64,000 nucleotides of DNA from Candidatus Cloacimonadota bacterium (GCA_030154085.1 JASKKR010000005.1:23909-87908), one strand, 5' to 3'. Shown: positions 1 to 10,088, numbered from the stretch's first letter. The notes: generated by a model from the sequence alone, not told the origin. Made by a program: numbers and translations.

Positions 1-1
1 C

Positions 2-931
2 AGAGATGAGATCGAACATATAAATCACTTGGAATCCACACGTGATGAGCTGCAAACCTATCTTGATTTATTGGATGAGGAGTTTAGCAATGAACTCTTT
101 GAGGAAGCATTGCAAGCTCTACCCAGAATACGGCATTTTACAGAAAAGGCAGAAATTGAAGCGCTTTTAAACGAGAAATATGATCAAAATGATGCTATTT
201 TCTCAATTCATGCTGGAGCCGGAGGAACTGAAGCTCAAGATTGGGCACAAATGCTGCAGAGAATGTATATGAGATGGGCAGAATCAAATGGTTACAAATT
301 TAATGTTATAGACTCACTTCCAGGCGAAGAAGCAGGCATCAAAAGTGTGACAATAGAGATTATTGGGAAGTATGCCTATGGGATGCTTAAAAGTGAGATA
401 GGAATACATCGTTTGGTTAGAATTAGTCCATTCAACTCCCAAGGAAAACGGCAGACATCTTTTGCTTCTGTTTATGTATATCCGGAGTTTGATGATGATA
501 TAGAAGTTGAGATTGATCCCAAAGATCTAAAAATAGACACATATAGATCCAGCGGCGCCGGTGGGCAACATGTGAACACAACAGACTCAGCAGTGAGAAT
601 CACGCATCTGCCCACAAATATAGTAGTTAGTTGCCAAAATGAAAGATCTCAGATTCAAAACCGAGAGAAAGCTATGGCTATCCTCAAGAGTCGACTCTAT
701 CAGCACTATGAAGAGCTGAGAGAAAAAGAGAAGAAAAACCAAGAGGAAACTAAGTCCAATATCGGATGGGGAAACCAGATTCGCTCCTATGTCTTCCAAC
801 CATATCAGATGGTCAAGGATCATCGTACAAACTATGAATCAGGTCAGGTAGAGAAAGTCATGGACGGAGATCTGGACCCCTTTATATATTCATGGCTAAA
901 GATGACAGCAAAAATGAGGATGAATGGCTAA
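2..931 (+). CDS. prfB: Peptide chain release factor 2 (5' end outside window)
   Basis: Release factor that reads UAA and UGA stop codons in the ribosomal A site and triggers release of the finished peptide. The frame is open from base 2, so the N-terminus lies outside the window; 309 residues remain of a family usually near 365. The RF2-type decoding tripeptide SPF is at bases 425-433 and the catalytic GGQ at 560-568, within SSGAGGQHVNTTDSA. The domain lead-in HAGAGGTEAQDW is also intact. Many prfB genes carry a programmed +1 frameshift near codon 25; that part cannot be seen here. The stop overlaps the uppS start by 8 nt, which suggests translational coupling. Confidence 0.97.
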   Translation, partial: RDEIEHINHLESTRDELQTYLDLLDEEFSNELFEEALQALPRIRHFTEKAEIEALLNEKYDQNDAIFSIHAGAGGTEAQDWAQMLQRMYMRWAESNGYKFNVIDSLPGEEAGIKSVTIEIIGKYAYGMLKSEIGIHRLVRISPFNSQGKRQTSFASVYVYPEFDDDIEVEIDPKDLKIDTYRSSGAGGQHVNTTDSAVRITHLPTNIVVSCQNERSQIQNREKAMAILKSRLYQHYEELREKEKKNQEETKSNIGWGNQIRSYVFQPYQMVKDHRTNYESGQVEKVMDGDLDPFIYSWLKMTAKMRMNG

Positions 932-1649
932 AGACTATCAAGAGCTTTTGGATCTGCTTGATTTACAGAAACTCCCTAAGCATGTTGGGATCATAATGGA
1001 TGGCAATGGCAGATGGGCAAAACAGCGCAGACGTCCACGTCTTTATGGTCATAGGCAAGGAGCAAAATCTGTCCGCAGTAATGTGGAACTGGGAGTAGAA
1101 CTGGGTCTCAAATATATTACTTACTATGCTTTTTCTACAGAAAACTGGAATAGGCCAGAAGATGAGGTAAAAGGTCTACTTAAACTATTGAAAGAGCATC
1201 TTATAAAAGAAATTCCTAATCTTAATAAACAGAATATTGTCCTAAAGCTTTTAGGCTCAGAGCAAGGCCTTGACAAAGGCTATCTAAATGAGATTAATGA
1301 TATGGCACGTCAGACCCATCGTAATAACGGAATGCAAGTGAACATAGCCTTTAATTATGGGGGAAGACTCGAAATTGTCGAAGCAATCAAAAAGCTTAGC
1401 CCTAAAGAGATTGCTGAACTTAGTCCTGAAAGTTTTGGAGATCATTTGTGGACAGCCGGCATTCCTGATCCTGATCTCATTATTCGCACCAGTGGAGAGA
1501 TGCGGCTTTCAAACTTCTTGCTATGGCAATCAGCATATTCTGAGTTTTATGTCACCAATACCTTGTGGCCTGATTTTGATAAAAAAGAAATGCTAAAAGC
1601 ACTGTTGAACTATCAAAGTCGAACAAGAAAATTTGGGGGCATTGCTTGA
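924..1649 (+). CDS. uppS: Isoprenyl transferase (undecaprenyl diphosphate synthase)
   Basis: Cis-prenyltransferase that adds isopentenyl units to farnesyl diphosphate to make the C55 lipid carrier for peptidoglycan and LPS sugars. The 241-residue length is normal. The N-terminal motif HVGIIMDGNGRWAKQR places the catalytic Asp at residue 26, as in E. coli. YAFSTENWNRP, FNYGGRLE and the C-terminal RTSGEMRLSNFLLWQ block (diphosphate and dimer site) are all present. It overlaps prfB upstream and cdsA downstream (ATGA junction), so the three are probably co-translated. uppS next to cdsA is a common bacterial arrangement. Confidence 0.97.
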   Translation: MAKDYQELLDLLDLQKLPKHVGIIMDGNGRWAKQRRRPRLYGHRQGAKSVRSNVELGVELGLKYITYYAFSTENWNRPEDEVKGLLKLLKEHLIKEIPNLNKQNIVLKLLGSEQGLDKGYLNEINDMARQTHRNNGMQVNIAFNYGGRLEIVEAIKKLSPKEIAELSPESFGDHLWTAGIPDPDLIIRTSGEMRLSNFLLWQSAYSEFYVTNTLWPDFDKKEMLKALLNYQSRTRKFGGIA

Positions 1650-2440
1650 TGAAAGAGCTTGCAAAGCGGATTGTGGTATCGCTGATCTTTATTCCCATTC
1701 TTATCATAGCACTTTGGTTTGAATCCTGGCCGCTTTTTATTATCTTTTTGATATTTAGCATAATCGGAGCATATGAATATTGTAATATGATGTCTCGCAA
1801 GAAAATCATGATTCCGAAGATATTTATCCTGATTATGCCCATAATATATAGTTTCTGGATATTACTTCCGCACTACCAGATAGCAACGATCTGGGTTGCC
1901 GCACTATGTTTCATGATTCAAGCGCTTATAGATTGGGACGAGTCTCAAAGTATTTTACGCTTATTTTCAGAAATATTTGGTATCTTTTATATAGCAGTTT
2001 TGCCGGCAATGTTGGTGAGCATCTCTTGGCATCTAAATGTTAATAAAATTTTACTTGCCTTAATTATGATGATATGGATTGTGGATACCGTGGCTTATAT
2101 TGTTGGTATACGTTTTGGAAAGAGGCGTGGAATCACTCCAGTAAGTCCTAGGAAGAGTTTAGAAGGTTTTATTGCTGGATTGATATCTCCAGTGCTGATA
2201 GCAGTCATTGCGTATATTTTCGGATTTAGATATTTCAGTTTGCTTCAGCTCTGTATATTGGTTCTTGCTGCCGGAATATTTGGTCAGCTGGGAGATTTGC
2301 TTGAATCCATGCTCAAACGGTTTTGCAGTGTGAAAGATAGTTCGAAATTAATACCCGGACATGGCGGAATTCTTGACCGTGCAGATAGCATCCTCTTGGC
2401 AGGAAGCTTTTTGTATGTTGCTTTGTTGGTTTTTTCATAG
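1649..2440 (+). CDS. cdsA: Phosphatidate cytidylyltransferase
   Basis: Integral membrane enzyme that makes CDP-diacylglycerol from phosphatidic acid and CTP, the entry step to phospholipids. 263 residues with about seven to eight hydrophobic segments. The family signature sits near the C-terminus: KDSSKLIPGHGGILDRADS, with the conserved K-D, HGG and DRxDS elements. The start chosen is the ATG at 1649, which overlaps the uppS stop (ATGA); a TTG one codon upstream is possible but less likely. It ends the prfB-uppS-cdsA run; a 73-nt gap follows. Confidence 0.95.
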   Translation: MKELAKRIVVSLIFIPILIIALWFESWPLFIIFLIFSIIGAYEYCNMMSRKKIMIPKIFILIMPIIYSFWILLPHYQIATIWVAALCFMIQALIDWDESQSILRLFSEIFGIFYIAVLPAMLVSISWHLNVNKILLALIMMIWIVDTVAYIVGIRFGKRRGITPVSPRKSLEGFIAGLISPVLIAVIAYIFGFRYFSLLQLCILVLAAGIFGQLGDLLESMLKRFCSVKDSSKLIPGHGGILDRADSILLAGSFLYVALLVFS

Positions 2441-2513
2441 TCACGCAGATCGTGATGATGAAAGCATTGATATAAACAAATAAGAAAAACTGCGTAATTT
2501 CATGGAGGAAATT

Positions 2514-4199
2514 ATGAAAAAAATGATTACTCTGACAATTTGTCTAATAGCAGCTGTGGCCGTATGGGCTCAAGGTCTCGAGACCTTTGATAATTTCGAT
2601 TACACAGGTACGAGCTACGTCGATGGAGACTTCGTAGGTGAAAATGGAATTGTTTGGAATTATTATCACGTGACAGGTGCTGTTGCTGGAAGCAATGACA
2701 ATTCCATTGATGGGAATGGCATGATCTTGCGGCGAAGTGAAGTTCCCAGCCGGATCGTTTCTGGTCCCATTCCTGGTGGTATTGGAAACTTTTCTGTGCA
2801 AATGCGCAAAGCTTACACAAGTGCTGGAGATCGTCAATTAGCACTATACATCAATGATATATGGATTGCTGATTCTCAGATCTTTGGTGGCACTCAAGGC
2901 GGAGATGAGACTGTATATGAATTTGTAGTTAATGGTGTGAACGTACCTGGAGAATTCACCATGGAAATTCGTAATATCCAAGGTGGCAGCAGCAACCGCC
3001 AGGTGACCATCGACAATATCAGCTGGACTGCATATGGTAGTGGTATGCAGTTTGTATCCAATCCTACTTTTGATCCTCCAGCTGGTTATTATGCAGACCC
3101 AATTAATGTGACAATTAGTTGTACAACAGAGAATGCAAGCATTTATTATACTACCGATGGTAGTGATCCGGATGAAAGTTCAACATTGTTCACTGCTCCA
3201 ATTTTAGTAAATAGCCCGACTACAATCAAGGCGAGGGGCTATGCTGATGGTTATGAACCGAGCGCTATCGTAGTAGCTAACTATGGCTTTGTAGTACCCG
3301 TAAATGACCTTGCGCAATTGAGACAGCAAGAAGCCGATAATGAGACAGTATATCAAGTGACATCACCTGTGATCCTCACCTTCCAACAGAGCAACAGGAA
3401 TCAGAAATACTTCCAAGATAGTTCCGCGGCTATTTTGGTTGATGATCAACCCGGAACCATTACGAGCACATATGAGATCGGAGACGCTGTCGTTGGTCTC
3501 ACAGGTAAGCTGAATTACTATTTCGAAACATTGCAATTTATCCCTACTCAAGATCCAGGACAAGCTGTATCCAGTGGAAATGATGTTGATGTTCCCACTC
3601 TTACTATAGCAGATATCAATGGAGATATAGGATTCAACAATTATCAATCTCGTTTGGTTTTGATAAACGAGGTCAGCTTTGTCAATCCTAGTGGCGTCTA
3701 TGAAACTAATCCTGCAGTAAACTATGAAATCACTGATGCGACCGGTCAGATGACATTCCGCACTAGTTTCTATGATGTTGATTATATCGGTACTCCGATG
3801 CATACTGGAACTTTCAATATCATGGGAATTATAGCTCATTATCAGAGCACAGCCCAGATTACCCCCCGTATGTTAGCTGATTTTAATCCTGTCTCAATTG
3901 ATGATCCATCATTAGTCCCTGGTCAGGTGAAGCTATTAGGGAACTATCCCAATCCATTTAACCCAACCACTACTATTCAATTCCAGATGGAGCGATCAGT
4001 TCCTGCTGAAATCGTGATCTATAATCAAAAGGGTCAAATTGTAAAGAGATTTGATAACATTCGAACTCAACCAGGAATGAATAGCCTGGTGTGGGATGGA
4101 CTTGATAACAACGGCTCCATAGTCACCAGTGGAGTTTATTTCTTCCGCCTTAAATCCGGAAGCTACAGTTCCACACGAAAAATGGTCTTAATGAAATAA
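2514..4199 (+). CDS. Secreted multidomain protein with chitobiase-type and C-terminal FlgD-Ig/sorting-type domains
   Basis: A 561-residue exported protein of unknown function. The start is the ATG at 2514, preceded by GGAGG at 2504-2508; an ATG at 2502 is in frame but contains that ribosome site. Residues 1-20 form a signal peptide ending AVWA. Residues about 20-175 are a beta-rich domain. Residues about 180-255 resemble the chitobiase/hexosaminidase C-terminal domain (IYYTTDGSDPDESS). Residues about 260-460 may be an OB-fold-like region. The last 85 residues contain NYPNPFNPTTTI and end in SGVYFFRLKSGS and STRKMVLMK, the FlgD-Ig-like or type IX-like terminus typical of secreted proteins in this lineage. 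Probably cell-surface attached or released. No catalytic motif was recognised. Confidence 0.85.
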   Translation: MKKMITLTICLIAAVAVWAQGLETFDNFDYTGTSYVDGDFVGENGIVWNYYHVTGAVAGSNDNSIDGNGMILRRSEVPSRIVSGPIPGGIGNFSVQMRKAYTSAGDRQLALYINDIWIADSQIFGGTQGGDETVYEFVVNGVNVPGEFTMEIRNIQGGSSNRQVTIDNISWTAYGSGMQFVSNPTFDPPAGYYADPINVTISCTTENASIYYTTDGSDPDESSTLFTAPILVNSPTTIKARGYADGYEPSAIVVANYGFVVPVNDLAQLRQQEADNETVYQVTSPVILTFQQSNRNQKYFQDSSAAILVDDQPGTITSTYEIGDAVVGLTGKLNYYFETLQFIPTQDPGQAVSSGNDVDVPTLTIADINGDIGFNNYQSRLVLINEVSFVNPSGVYETNPAVNYEITDATGQMTFRTSFYDVDYIGTPMHTGTFNIMGIIAHYQSTAQITPRMLADFNPVSIDDPSLVPGQVKLLGNYPNPFNPTTTIQFQMERSVPAEIVIYNQKGQIVKRFDNIRTQPGMNSLVWDGLDNNGSIVTSGVYFFRLKSGSYSSTRKMVLMK

Positions 4200-4200
4200 A

Positions 4201-5109
4201 TTGAAACTGAAGAGTCACCTATTCTGCATAATTACGATTGCATTATGGTCTTCTCTGGAACTTGTTGGCAAACTTTTGGGAGAGGGGATTTCCCCTTTTA
4301 CTCTCACTGCCTGGCGATTTCTGATCGGAGGAGCATGCATTCTGCCTTTTGCGATCAGAGGGATGACTCTCGGCAAACATAAATTAGATATAAGCAGCAT
4401 ACTGAAGCTAGGTGTTTTGGGCATCCTTAACGTCGTTATCAGTATGCTGCTTTTACAATTGGCAATCTATTATGGGAAAGCTTCGCTCACTGCTATGATT
4501 GTAAGCATGAATCCTCTTTTCGTCAGCCTCTTTGCCATTCTTATCCTAAAAGAGCACCTGACCAGGATTCAGCTATATAGTCTGCTTATTGGATTGGTTG
4601 GTTTACTTTTCATTATCTTTGGAGAAAACGAATTATTACAGCATAATTACCTCAATCTGCCTTTAGGCATTGTTTTAGCCGTATTATCCGGAATTACTTT
4701 TGCGCTTTATACAGTTCTAACCAAATGGGCTGTTGCCAAATTTGGTAATATGGTTACAAATTCCTTTGCTTTTCTGATAGGTGGGATCATCCTCAGCATA
4801 ATAAATCTAATAAGCGGCGAAAGCATGGCTTTTGTTCCATCATTAAAGAATATAATGCTAATCCTGTATTTGGGCGTGATGGTCTCTGGGCTTGCCTATG
4901 TACTTTATTTTGAAGCGATGAAGCAACTCACCGCTTCCCGTGCTTCCTTCTATTTCTTTTTGAAACCAGCACTTGCTTCAATTCTGGCATATATCTTTTT
5001 GGGAGAGCAACTAGGAAGCTGGCAGATCGGAGGGATGATCTTGATCATGCTGGCACTCAGCAGAAACTTCTGGGTCACACTCTATGAGCGAAATCAATCT
5101 CAAGCGTAA
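4201..5109 (+). CDS. EamA/DMT-family transporter
   Basis: Inner-membrane permease of the drug/metabolite transporter superfamily, 302 residues. Two EamA repeats are visible, about ten hydrophobic helices in all. The repeat signatures are LTAWRFLIGGACILPFA in the first half and SFYFFLKPALASILAYIFL with GEQL in the second. The substrate is unknown; relatives export amino acids or small metabolites. The start is a TTG two bases after the preceding stop with no clear ribosome site; starting any later would cut the first helix. The 3' end overlaps the flippase gene by 26 nt. Confidence 0.88.
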   Translation: MKLKSHLFCIITIALWSSLELVGKLLGEGISPFTLTAWRFLIGGACILPFAIRGMTLGKHKLDISSILKLGVLGILNVVISMLLLQLAIYYGKASLTAMIVSMNPLFVSLFAILILKEHLTRIQLYSLLIGLVGLLFIIFGENELLQHNYLNLPLGIVLAVLSGITFALYTVLTKWAVAKFGNMVTNSFAFLIGGIILSIINLISGESMAFVPSLKNIMLILYLGVMVSGLAYVLYFEAMKQLTASRASFYFFLKPALASILAYIFLGEQLGSWQIGGMILIMLALSRNFWVTLYERNQSQA

Positions 5110-6403
5110 TATAGCCTTTACCACAAGCTCTCAAGCCATCACTATGCTGGCTTCCTTTGTGGTAAATTGGTATTTAGCGCGGTTTTTAGGACCTGAACTC
5201 AGAGGACAATACGTATATCTGTTCACCGTGAATTCTGTAGTGTGGCTATTGCTTGATCTCGGAGTCTCCAAATCGCTGATGTATTCTTTGCAAAGGGATA
5301 AAGCAGATCCATCCGCATTGTATAGTATGTCTTTGGTGTTTTTTGGGATCAGCTTGCTATTATCGATAGTGATATTTCGCTTTTTTTCTACCCAGATTTT
5401 GGGGGGCAATCAGTATTCTGCTTTGATAGTACTTGCTTTGAGCATCTATATAGCTTTCTTCCAATTGTACAATAGGCAAAAGGTGATTTCTATAGGATTG
5501 AATAATATCAAGGATTATTCTTTACTGCTCACTATGCCTACTGTAGTTTTCATGCTCTTGATCCTGCCACTGTTTTGGTTGTTTCCTACTCACTATCGAA
5601 TGCAGGGCAGTTATTTATTGTATGTAACCGTGATGATATCGATCTGTGTCTTTTTTCACAAAAGGATCACAAAAAAGATACACTTCCACTTTAGTTGGGA
5701 TTACCCCTTAGTCAAGCGTTCCTATTCCTTAGGGTTCAAAGCATTTTTGAGCGAATATATGGCCATCATGATGACCAAGGCAGATATACTTATCCTCAAA
5801 CGCCTGGGGAGTTTTGCGGAACTTGGTGTATATACTTTGGCTATCAATTTTATCGATATCATAAACGTTACAAGCAATATGATCGGGGTAGTATTGCTAA
5901 ATAAGTTTGCTGCCTTAAATAACGACTCAGCTTCTTTGGTTATTCTCCGCAAGATCTTCGTTCTCATGATATGCTTTAATCTGATCTGCATCATCGGTAT
6001 GTTGGCCTTTGGGCATTTCATTATCGGCTTTTTGTATACTACAGATTACATTGGAGCTTACAAAGCTTTTATCTATCTGATTCCTGCCATATTTGGCCTT
6101 ACGCTGGGCTCCTTATTCAATACCTTTCTCTGGAGTAAAGGCTTCCCAATATTTACAATTATTGCCCCAGCGACAGCGACTTTGCTGAAGGTAGTCCTTA
6201 GCAGTATACTCATCCCCAGAATGGGATATCTGGGAGCAGCCCTTGCTTCGTCGATCGTATATCCGGTATGGTTTATGCTGCTACTGATCTGGTATTTTAG
6301 TACTCACAAAGAGCAAAAGCTTTCTTCTTTGCTCTTCCGCAAGAGCGATATCAAGGATATGGGGCTAATGCTAAATGCACTTTATGCAAAGATTAGAGGT
6401 TAA
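5084..6403 (+). CDS. Polysaccharide flippase, Wzx/MATE-like
   Basis: Membrane protein of the polysaccharide-biosynthesis (Wzx/MurJ-like, MOP superfamily) type, 439 residues with about twelve to fourteen hydrophobic segments. It begins NIAFTTSSQAITMLASFVVN and continues FLGPELRGQYVYL, a pattern usual in the first helices of lipid-linked oligosaccharide flippases. It should move lipid-linked sugar units across the inner membrane. Its neighbours (two GT4 domains, a GT2 enzyme and a sugar dehydrogenase) support a role in surface glycan assembly. It overlaps the transporter gene upstream. Confidence 0.87.
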   Translation: MSEINLKRNIAFTTSSQAITMLASFVVNWYLARFLGPELRGQYVYLFTVNSVVWLLLDLGVSKSLMYSLQRDKADPSALYSMSLVFFGISLLLSIVIFRFFSTQILGGNQYSALIVLALSIYIAFFQLYNRQKVISIGLNNIKDYSLLLTMPTVVFMLLILPLFWLFPTHYRMQGSYLLYVTVMISICVFFHKRITKKIHFHFSWDYPLVKRSYSLGFKAFLSEYMAIMMTKADILILKRLGSFAELGVYTLAINFIDIINVTSNMIGVVLLNKFAALNNDSASLVILRKIFVLMICFNLICIIGMLAFGHFIIGFLYTTDYIGAYKAFIYLIPAIFGLTLGSLFNTFLWSKGFPIFTIIAPATATLLKVVLSSILIPRMGYLGAALASSIVYPVWFMLLLIWYFSTHKEQKLSSLLFRKSDIKDMGLMLNALYAKIRG

Positions 6404-6404
6404 A

Positions 6405-8645
6405 ATGAGAGTAGTCTTTATCAACACAATATTTCCCAATCCAGTTGAACCCACCAAAGGGATATTTGTGCTCAAAAACCTGATGCACTATCCTCCCGAG
6501 ATAGAACTTGAAGTAATTGCGCCAGTTCCCTTTTTTCTCGCTTTACGCAGAAAGAAAAGAGTGAAGGTCCCCTTGTGGCGCAATATTGAACTTAATGGAC
6601 GCCAGCTGCGTGTTTGGCATCCCCGTTTTCTCCTCTTCCCAGGCAACTTTCTGCAACCCTGGATACCATATTTTGAATACCTCAGTGTTTTACCGCTTTT
6701 TCACTATTTACACCGGAAAAAAGCAATAGACTGCTTGCATGCTAATTTCTGTCTACCTGATGGGATTGCGACCGCAAGACTGGCACAGAGATTTGGCATT
6801 CCTTATATTATTACCGAGCATCAGGCAGCTTTGGCTGATCTTTTGAGCAAATCCACCCTCGCGCGGTTGATGCTGGCGGCATATTCTCGAGCTCACAAAG
6901 TTATTGCAGTTTCTCGGCATACCGGACAAATCCTTTTGGATGCAGGTTTATCCCCCGAAAAGCTAAAGGTAATCCCCAATGGAATAGATACTTCTCTCTT
7001 TGTCCCTGCAGCACATTCAGGAAAGATCAAAAAACTGATCTACGTGGGTTATCTGGTCGAACGCAAGGGTGTGCAATACTTGCTCAAGGCATTATCTATC
7101 TTGCAAGATACCAGCTTGAGACTTAGCATAGTAGGGGATGGAGATTATCGGGCTGATCTACAAAAACTTTGTCAGCAGTATGGCATCAGTGGACAAGTGA
7201 GATTTTTGGGTGAAAAGAATGCCACTGAGGTGGCGCAGTTGTTAGCGGAACATGATGCTTTAGTCCATCCCAGCTTAATTGAGAGTTTTGGCATCTCGGT
7301 AGTGGAAGCCATGGCTTCAGGATTACCGGTATTGGCCACTCAGAATGGTGGCAGCGAGGATATCGTTACTCCTCAGACCGGAATCATCGTTAAGCCACGC
7401 GATCCTGAAGCGCTGGCTGAAGGTCTACGAGAACTGATTGGGACCAGCTGGGATAGTGAGTTGATCAGTAATTATGCTCATAGTAATTACGATATCCGAC
7501 AAATAGTTAGCAGGACTATCCAAGAATATCCCAACATAAATCCTTCACACACTGTCTGTCACCTTAGTTCAGTACATATTCGGACTGATGTCAGGGTATT
7601 TTACAAACAGTGCCTTACTTTGATAAATGCAGGTTACAAAGTGCATCTAGTCGTAGCAGATGGTCAGGGCAATCAGCGTAAAGGTGGCGTAATTATCCAT
7701 GATGTTGGGACATACAAAAGTCGCAGACAGCGTTTCTTTTTTGCTCCGATAAAAATACTTAGGCAAGCACTGCAAATTAAAGCAGATGTCTATCAGATTC
7801 ACGATCCAGAGCTATTACCGATAGCTGTGATCTTGAAGTATCTGAGCCGCAAACCGGTGGTTTATGACATCCATGAATGTTATGCTGAGCTTTTTTTACA
7901 CAAGGGTTATCTTTCTTCTGCCCGAGGGAAAGCTCTCTCATATCTAATCAAATACATAGAGCGTGGCAGTCTCAAACTTCTTGACCAGGGCATTGCTGCC
8001 ACCGAGCATATAGCAGAACAATTTACAGATATTCCTACGATCCATAACTACCCGATCTTAGCTGAATGGGAGCAAGTGGATAATAACATCAAACGCTATC
8101 AAAGCCGTAATATATGCTATATTGGCAATATCACCAAAGAACGGGGTATAGGGCGTGTCGTTAAAGCTCTGGCCGCTGTGGATTGCCGATTTCTTCTGGC
8201 CGGAAGATACGAACCGGCTGAGTATCGTGAAGAATTGCGAGCTTTACCTGGATTCGATAAAGTAATCGAATATGGGTATGTAGACCGGACTCAGGCTGCC
8301 GAGATCTTTTCCCAATCTGCTCTGGGGATCGTGCTTTTGGATAAAAGCCCCAATAATCTTTATTCACTTTCTACCAAGATCTTTGAATATATGGCAGCTG
8401 GCTTGCCGGTCCTGATTTCTGATCTTCCTACTAGTGTGGAGCTTATTCACAAATCTGGAGCTGGGCTTTACCTTGATCCCGAAAATATCGATAAGATTGC
8501 CGAGACCCTCAACCAGCTTTTGGATAATCCCGAAGCTCTTGCTCAAATGGGGAAAAAGGGCAAGCAGCTTGTCCATCAGGAACTTTCTTGGGAAAATGAA
8601 CAAGAAAAATATCTGAATATCTATGCAGAACTTTTATCTAGATAA
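6405..8645 (+). CDS. Double glycosyltransferase: two fused GT4 domains
   Basis: A 746-residue protein formed by two complete GT-B family 4 glycosyltransferases in tandem. The start is ATG 6405 (GAGG at 6396-6399); an in-frame ATG at 6375 lies inside the flippase gene. The first unit, residues about 1-375, begins MRVVFINTIFPNP and holds the donor-site block HPSLIESFGISVVEAMASG. The second, residues about 385-746, begins VCHLSSVHIRTDVRVFYK like a normal free-standing GT4 start and holds IFEYMAAGLPVLISDLP. There is no stop or linker break between them. It probably adds two successive sugars to a lipid-linked glycan. Donors and acceptors are unknown. Confidence 0.88.
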   Translation: MRVVFINTIFPNPVEPTKGIFVLKNLMHYPPEIELEVIAPVPFFLALRRKKRVKVPLWRNIELNGRQLRVWHPRFLLFPGNFLQPWIPYFEYLSVLPLFHYLHRKKAIDCLHANFCLPDGIATARLAQRFGIPYIITEHQAALADLLSKSTLARLMLAAYSRAHKVIAVSRHTGQILLDAGLSPEKLKVIPNGIDTSLFVPAAHSGKIKKLIYVGYLVERKGVQYLLKALSILQDTSLRLSIVGDGDYRADLQKLCQQYGISGQVRFLGEKNATEVAQLLAEHDALVHPSLIESFGISVVEAMASGLPVLATQNGGSEDIVTPQTGIIVKPRDPEALAEGLRELIGTSWDSELISNYAHSNYDIRQIVSRTIQEYPNINPSHTVCHLSSVHIRTDVRVFYKQCLTLINAGYKVHLVVADGQGNQRKGGVIIHDVGTYKSRRQRFFFAPIKILRQALQIKADVYQIHDPELLPIAVILKYLSRKPVVYDIHECYAELFLHKGYLSSARGKALSYLIKYIERGSLKLLDQGIAATEHIAEQFTDIPTIHNYPILAEWEQVDNNIKRYQSRNICYIGNITKERGIGRVVKALAAVDCRFLLAGRYEPAEYREELRALPGFDKVIEYGYVDRTQAAEIFSQSALGIVLLDKSPNNLYSLSTKIFEYMAAGLPVLISDLPTSVELIHKSGAGLYLDPENIDKIAETLNQLLDNPEALAQMGKKGKQLVHQELSWENEQEKYLNIYAELLSR

Positions 8646-8666
8646 CCTCATCCTGGAGTTGATACA

Positions 8667-9821
8667 ATGATTGTAGTAAAAATACTTTTTTGGGGCTCAT
8701 GGTTAGCTCTTTTCTACCATTTGCTTGGCTATGGCGCCCTCTTATGGCTCATTAATCTGAGTAAAAAGAGGGAGAAAACGATAAAATACTTGAGTGACAA
8801 TCAGCTCCCGTTTGTTACCGTCATCTGTGCTGCATATAACGAAGAGCAAGTGATAAAAGCCAAGATAGATTCTTTTTTGGCAATGGATTATCCTCAAGAT
8901 AAAATGCAGTTGATTGTGATTTCAGACGATTCAAGCGATCAGACCAATCAGATTGTATCCTCTTTTGCAAATCTCAACGTGAAACTCCTTGTGCAAAAAC
9001 CCAGAGCTGGCAAGCAGAGCGCTCAGAATCTTGCCCTGGAGCATATTCAAGGTGATTTGGTGCTTTCCACTGACGCCAATTCTATATTTGCTCCTGATGC
9101 GCTACGTATCTTGGTAAATAGATTATACAGCGATCCCAAATTAGGTATGGTATCCGGAGAGTTAAAACTGTTGAAGAAAGGAAGCAAGCAATCTGGAGAA
9201 GGTCTGTATTGGCGCTACGAAGCCTGGCTGAAGCAGTTGGACAGCAAATTTCGCAGCATTATTTGTGCTAATGGTTCCCTTTTTTTAATCAAGCGGGAGT
9301 TCTTTGGCAAGGTCGATCCCGATTCAGCTGATGATTTTGAACGGACCCTCATTGTTTTGGAGCATGGCTACAATGTTGCTTATGAACCCCAAGCTTGCGT
9401 GTATGAGGAGGAAAGTGAAAAAGCCAGTGACGAATTGCGCCGCAAAGTACGTATCATTTCCGGCGAGTGGGCTGCTTTGTCCCGGCATCGTCGCCTGTTA
9501 AATCCTTTCCGCTATCCAGCGATAAGTTTTTTACTTATATCGCATAAATTGATTCGTTGGTTATTTTTTGCATTTGTAATTTGTGGATTTATTTCCACCA
9601 TCTTTTTGATCGCCCAACCCTTTTATCTCTTTGCCTTTATTGCCCAAATGCTGGTCTACACCCTGGGTTTGCTTGGTCTCGCAGCTCAAAACAAGGGAAT
9701 CCACATCCCCTTTACGGCAATTCCAGCCTATCTGATGGCGATGATCATAGCATCTCTACTCGCCTTCTTCAGATTCCTGTTTCATGCACAACAAATGGCT
9801 TTCTGGGAACCCATACGCTAA
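8667..9821 (+). CDS. Membrane glycosyltransferase family 2
   Basis: A 384-residue processive-type GT2 enzyme with an N-terminal membrane helix (residues about 3-25), a cytosolic GT-A domain and two to three C-terminal helices. PFVTVICAAYNEEQVIKAK starts the nucleotide-binding fold; DDSSD and STDAN supply the metal and nucleotide Asp residues; a later DDFE probably holds the base, followed by RRKVRIISGEW in place of QxxRW. A weak ribosome site (TGGAG) precedes the ATG. It likely extends or modifies the glycan made by the preceding genes. The substrate is unknown. Confidence 0.88.
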   Translation: MIVVKILFWGSWLALFYHLLGYGALLWLINLSKKREKTIKYLSDNQLPFVTVICAAYNEEQVIKAKIDSFLAMDYPQDKMQLIVISDDSSDQTNQIVSSFANLNVKLLVQKPRAGKQSAQNLALEHIQGDLVLSTDANSIFAPDALRILVNRLYSDPKLGMVSGELKLLKKGSKQSGEGLYWRYEAWLKQLDSKFRSIICANGSLFLIKREFFGKVDPDSADDFERTLIVLEHGYNVAYEPQACVYEEESEKASDELRRKVRIISGEWAALSRHRRLLNPFRYPAISFLLISHKLIRWLFFAFVICGFISTIFLIAQPFYLFAFIAQMLVYTLGLLGLAAQNKGIHIPFTAIPAYLMAMIIASLLAFFRFLFHAQQMAFWEPIR

Positions 9822-10088
9822 GCTTAGCTTTATAATTTTGATCTTAACCTGTCTTTAAGTTATGATTCTCTCCTGGGATAGAACTCGATCAAGACTTAAT
9901 ACCAACTTCAGCTCAAGATTGATAGACGGGCAGAGGGTGAGAAAGCACTTGACGCCACATGCCTCTCGTCATATTTGGAAAAGAAGTAAGGATCTGTGCA
10001 ATGCTATGAGATTATCAAGCGAGTAACCAGGTTTGATCAGTTCATCTCGGTGCAGAACTTATACCATGTTGGCAAAGGAGCAGTTACT

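Noticed and set aside
2..100. Programmed frameshift of prfB
   Set aside because: The site would be near codon 25, before the window; nothing in view supports or excludes it.
9940..10010. Possible fourth copy of the palindromic element (ACTTGACGCC and ATTTGG stretches)
   Set aside because: Only scattered matches and no paired arms; not above what AT-rich spacer gives.
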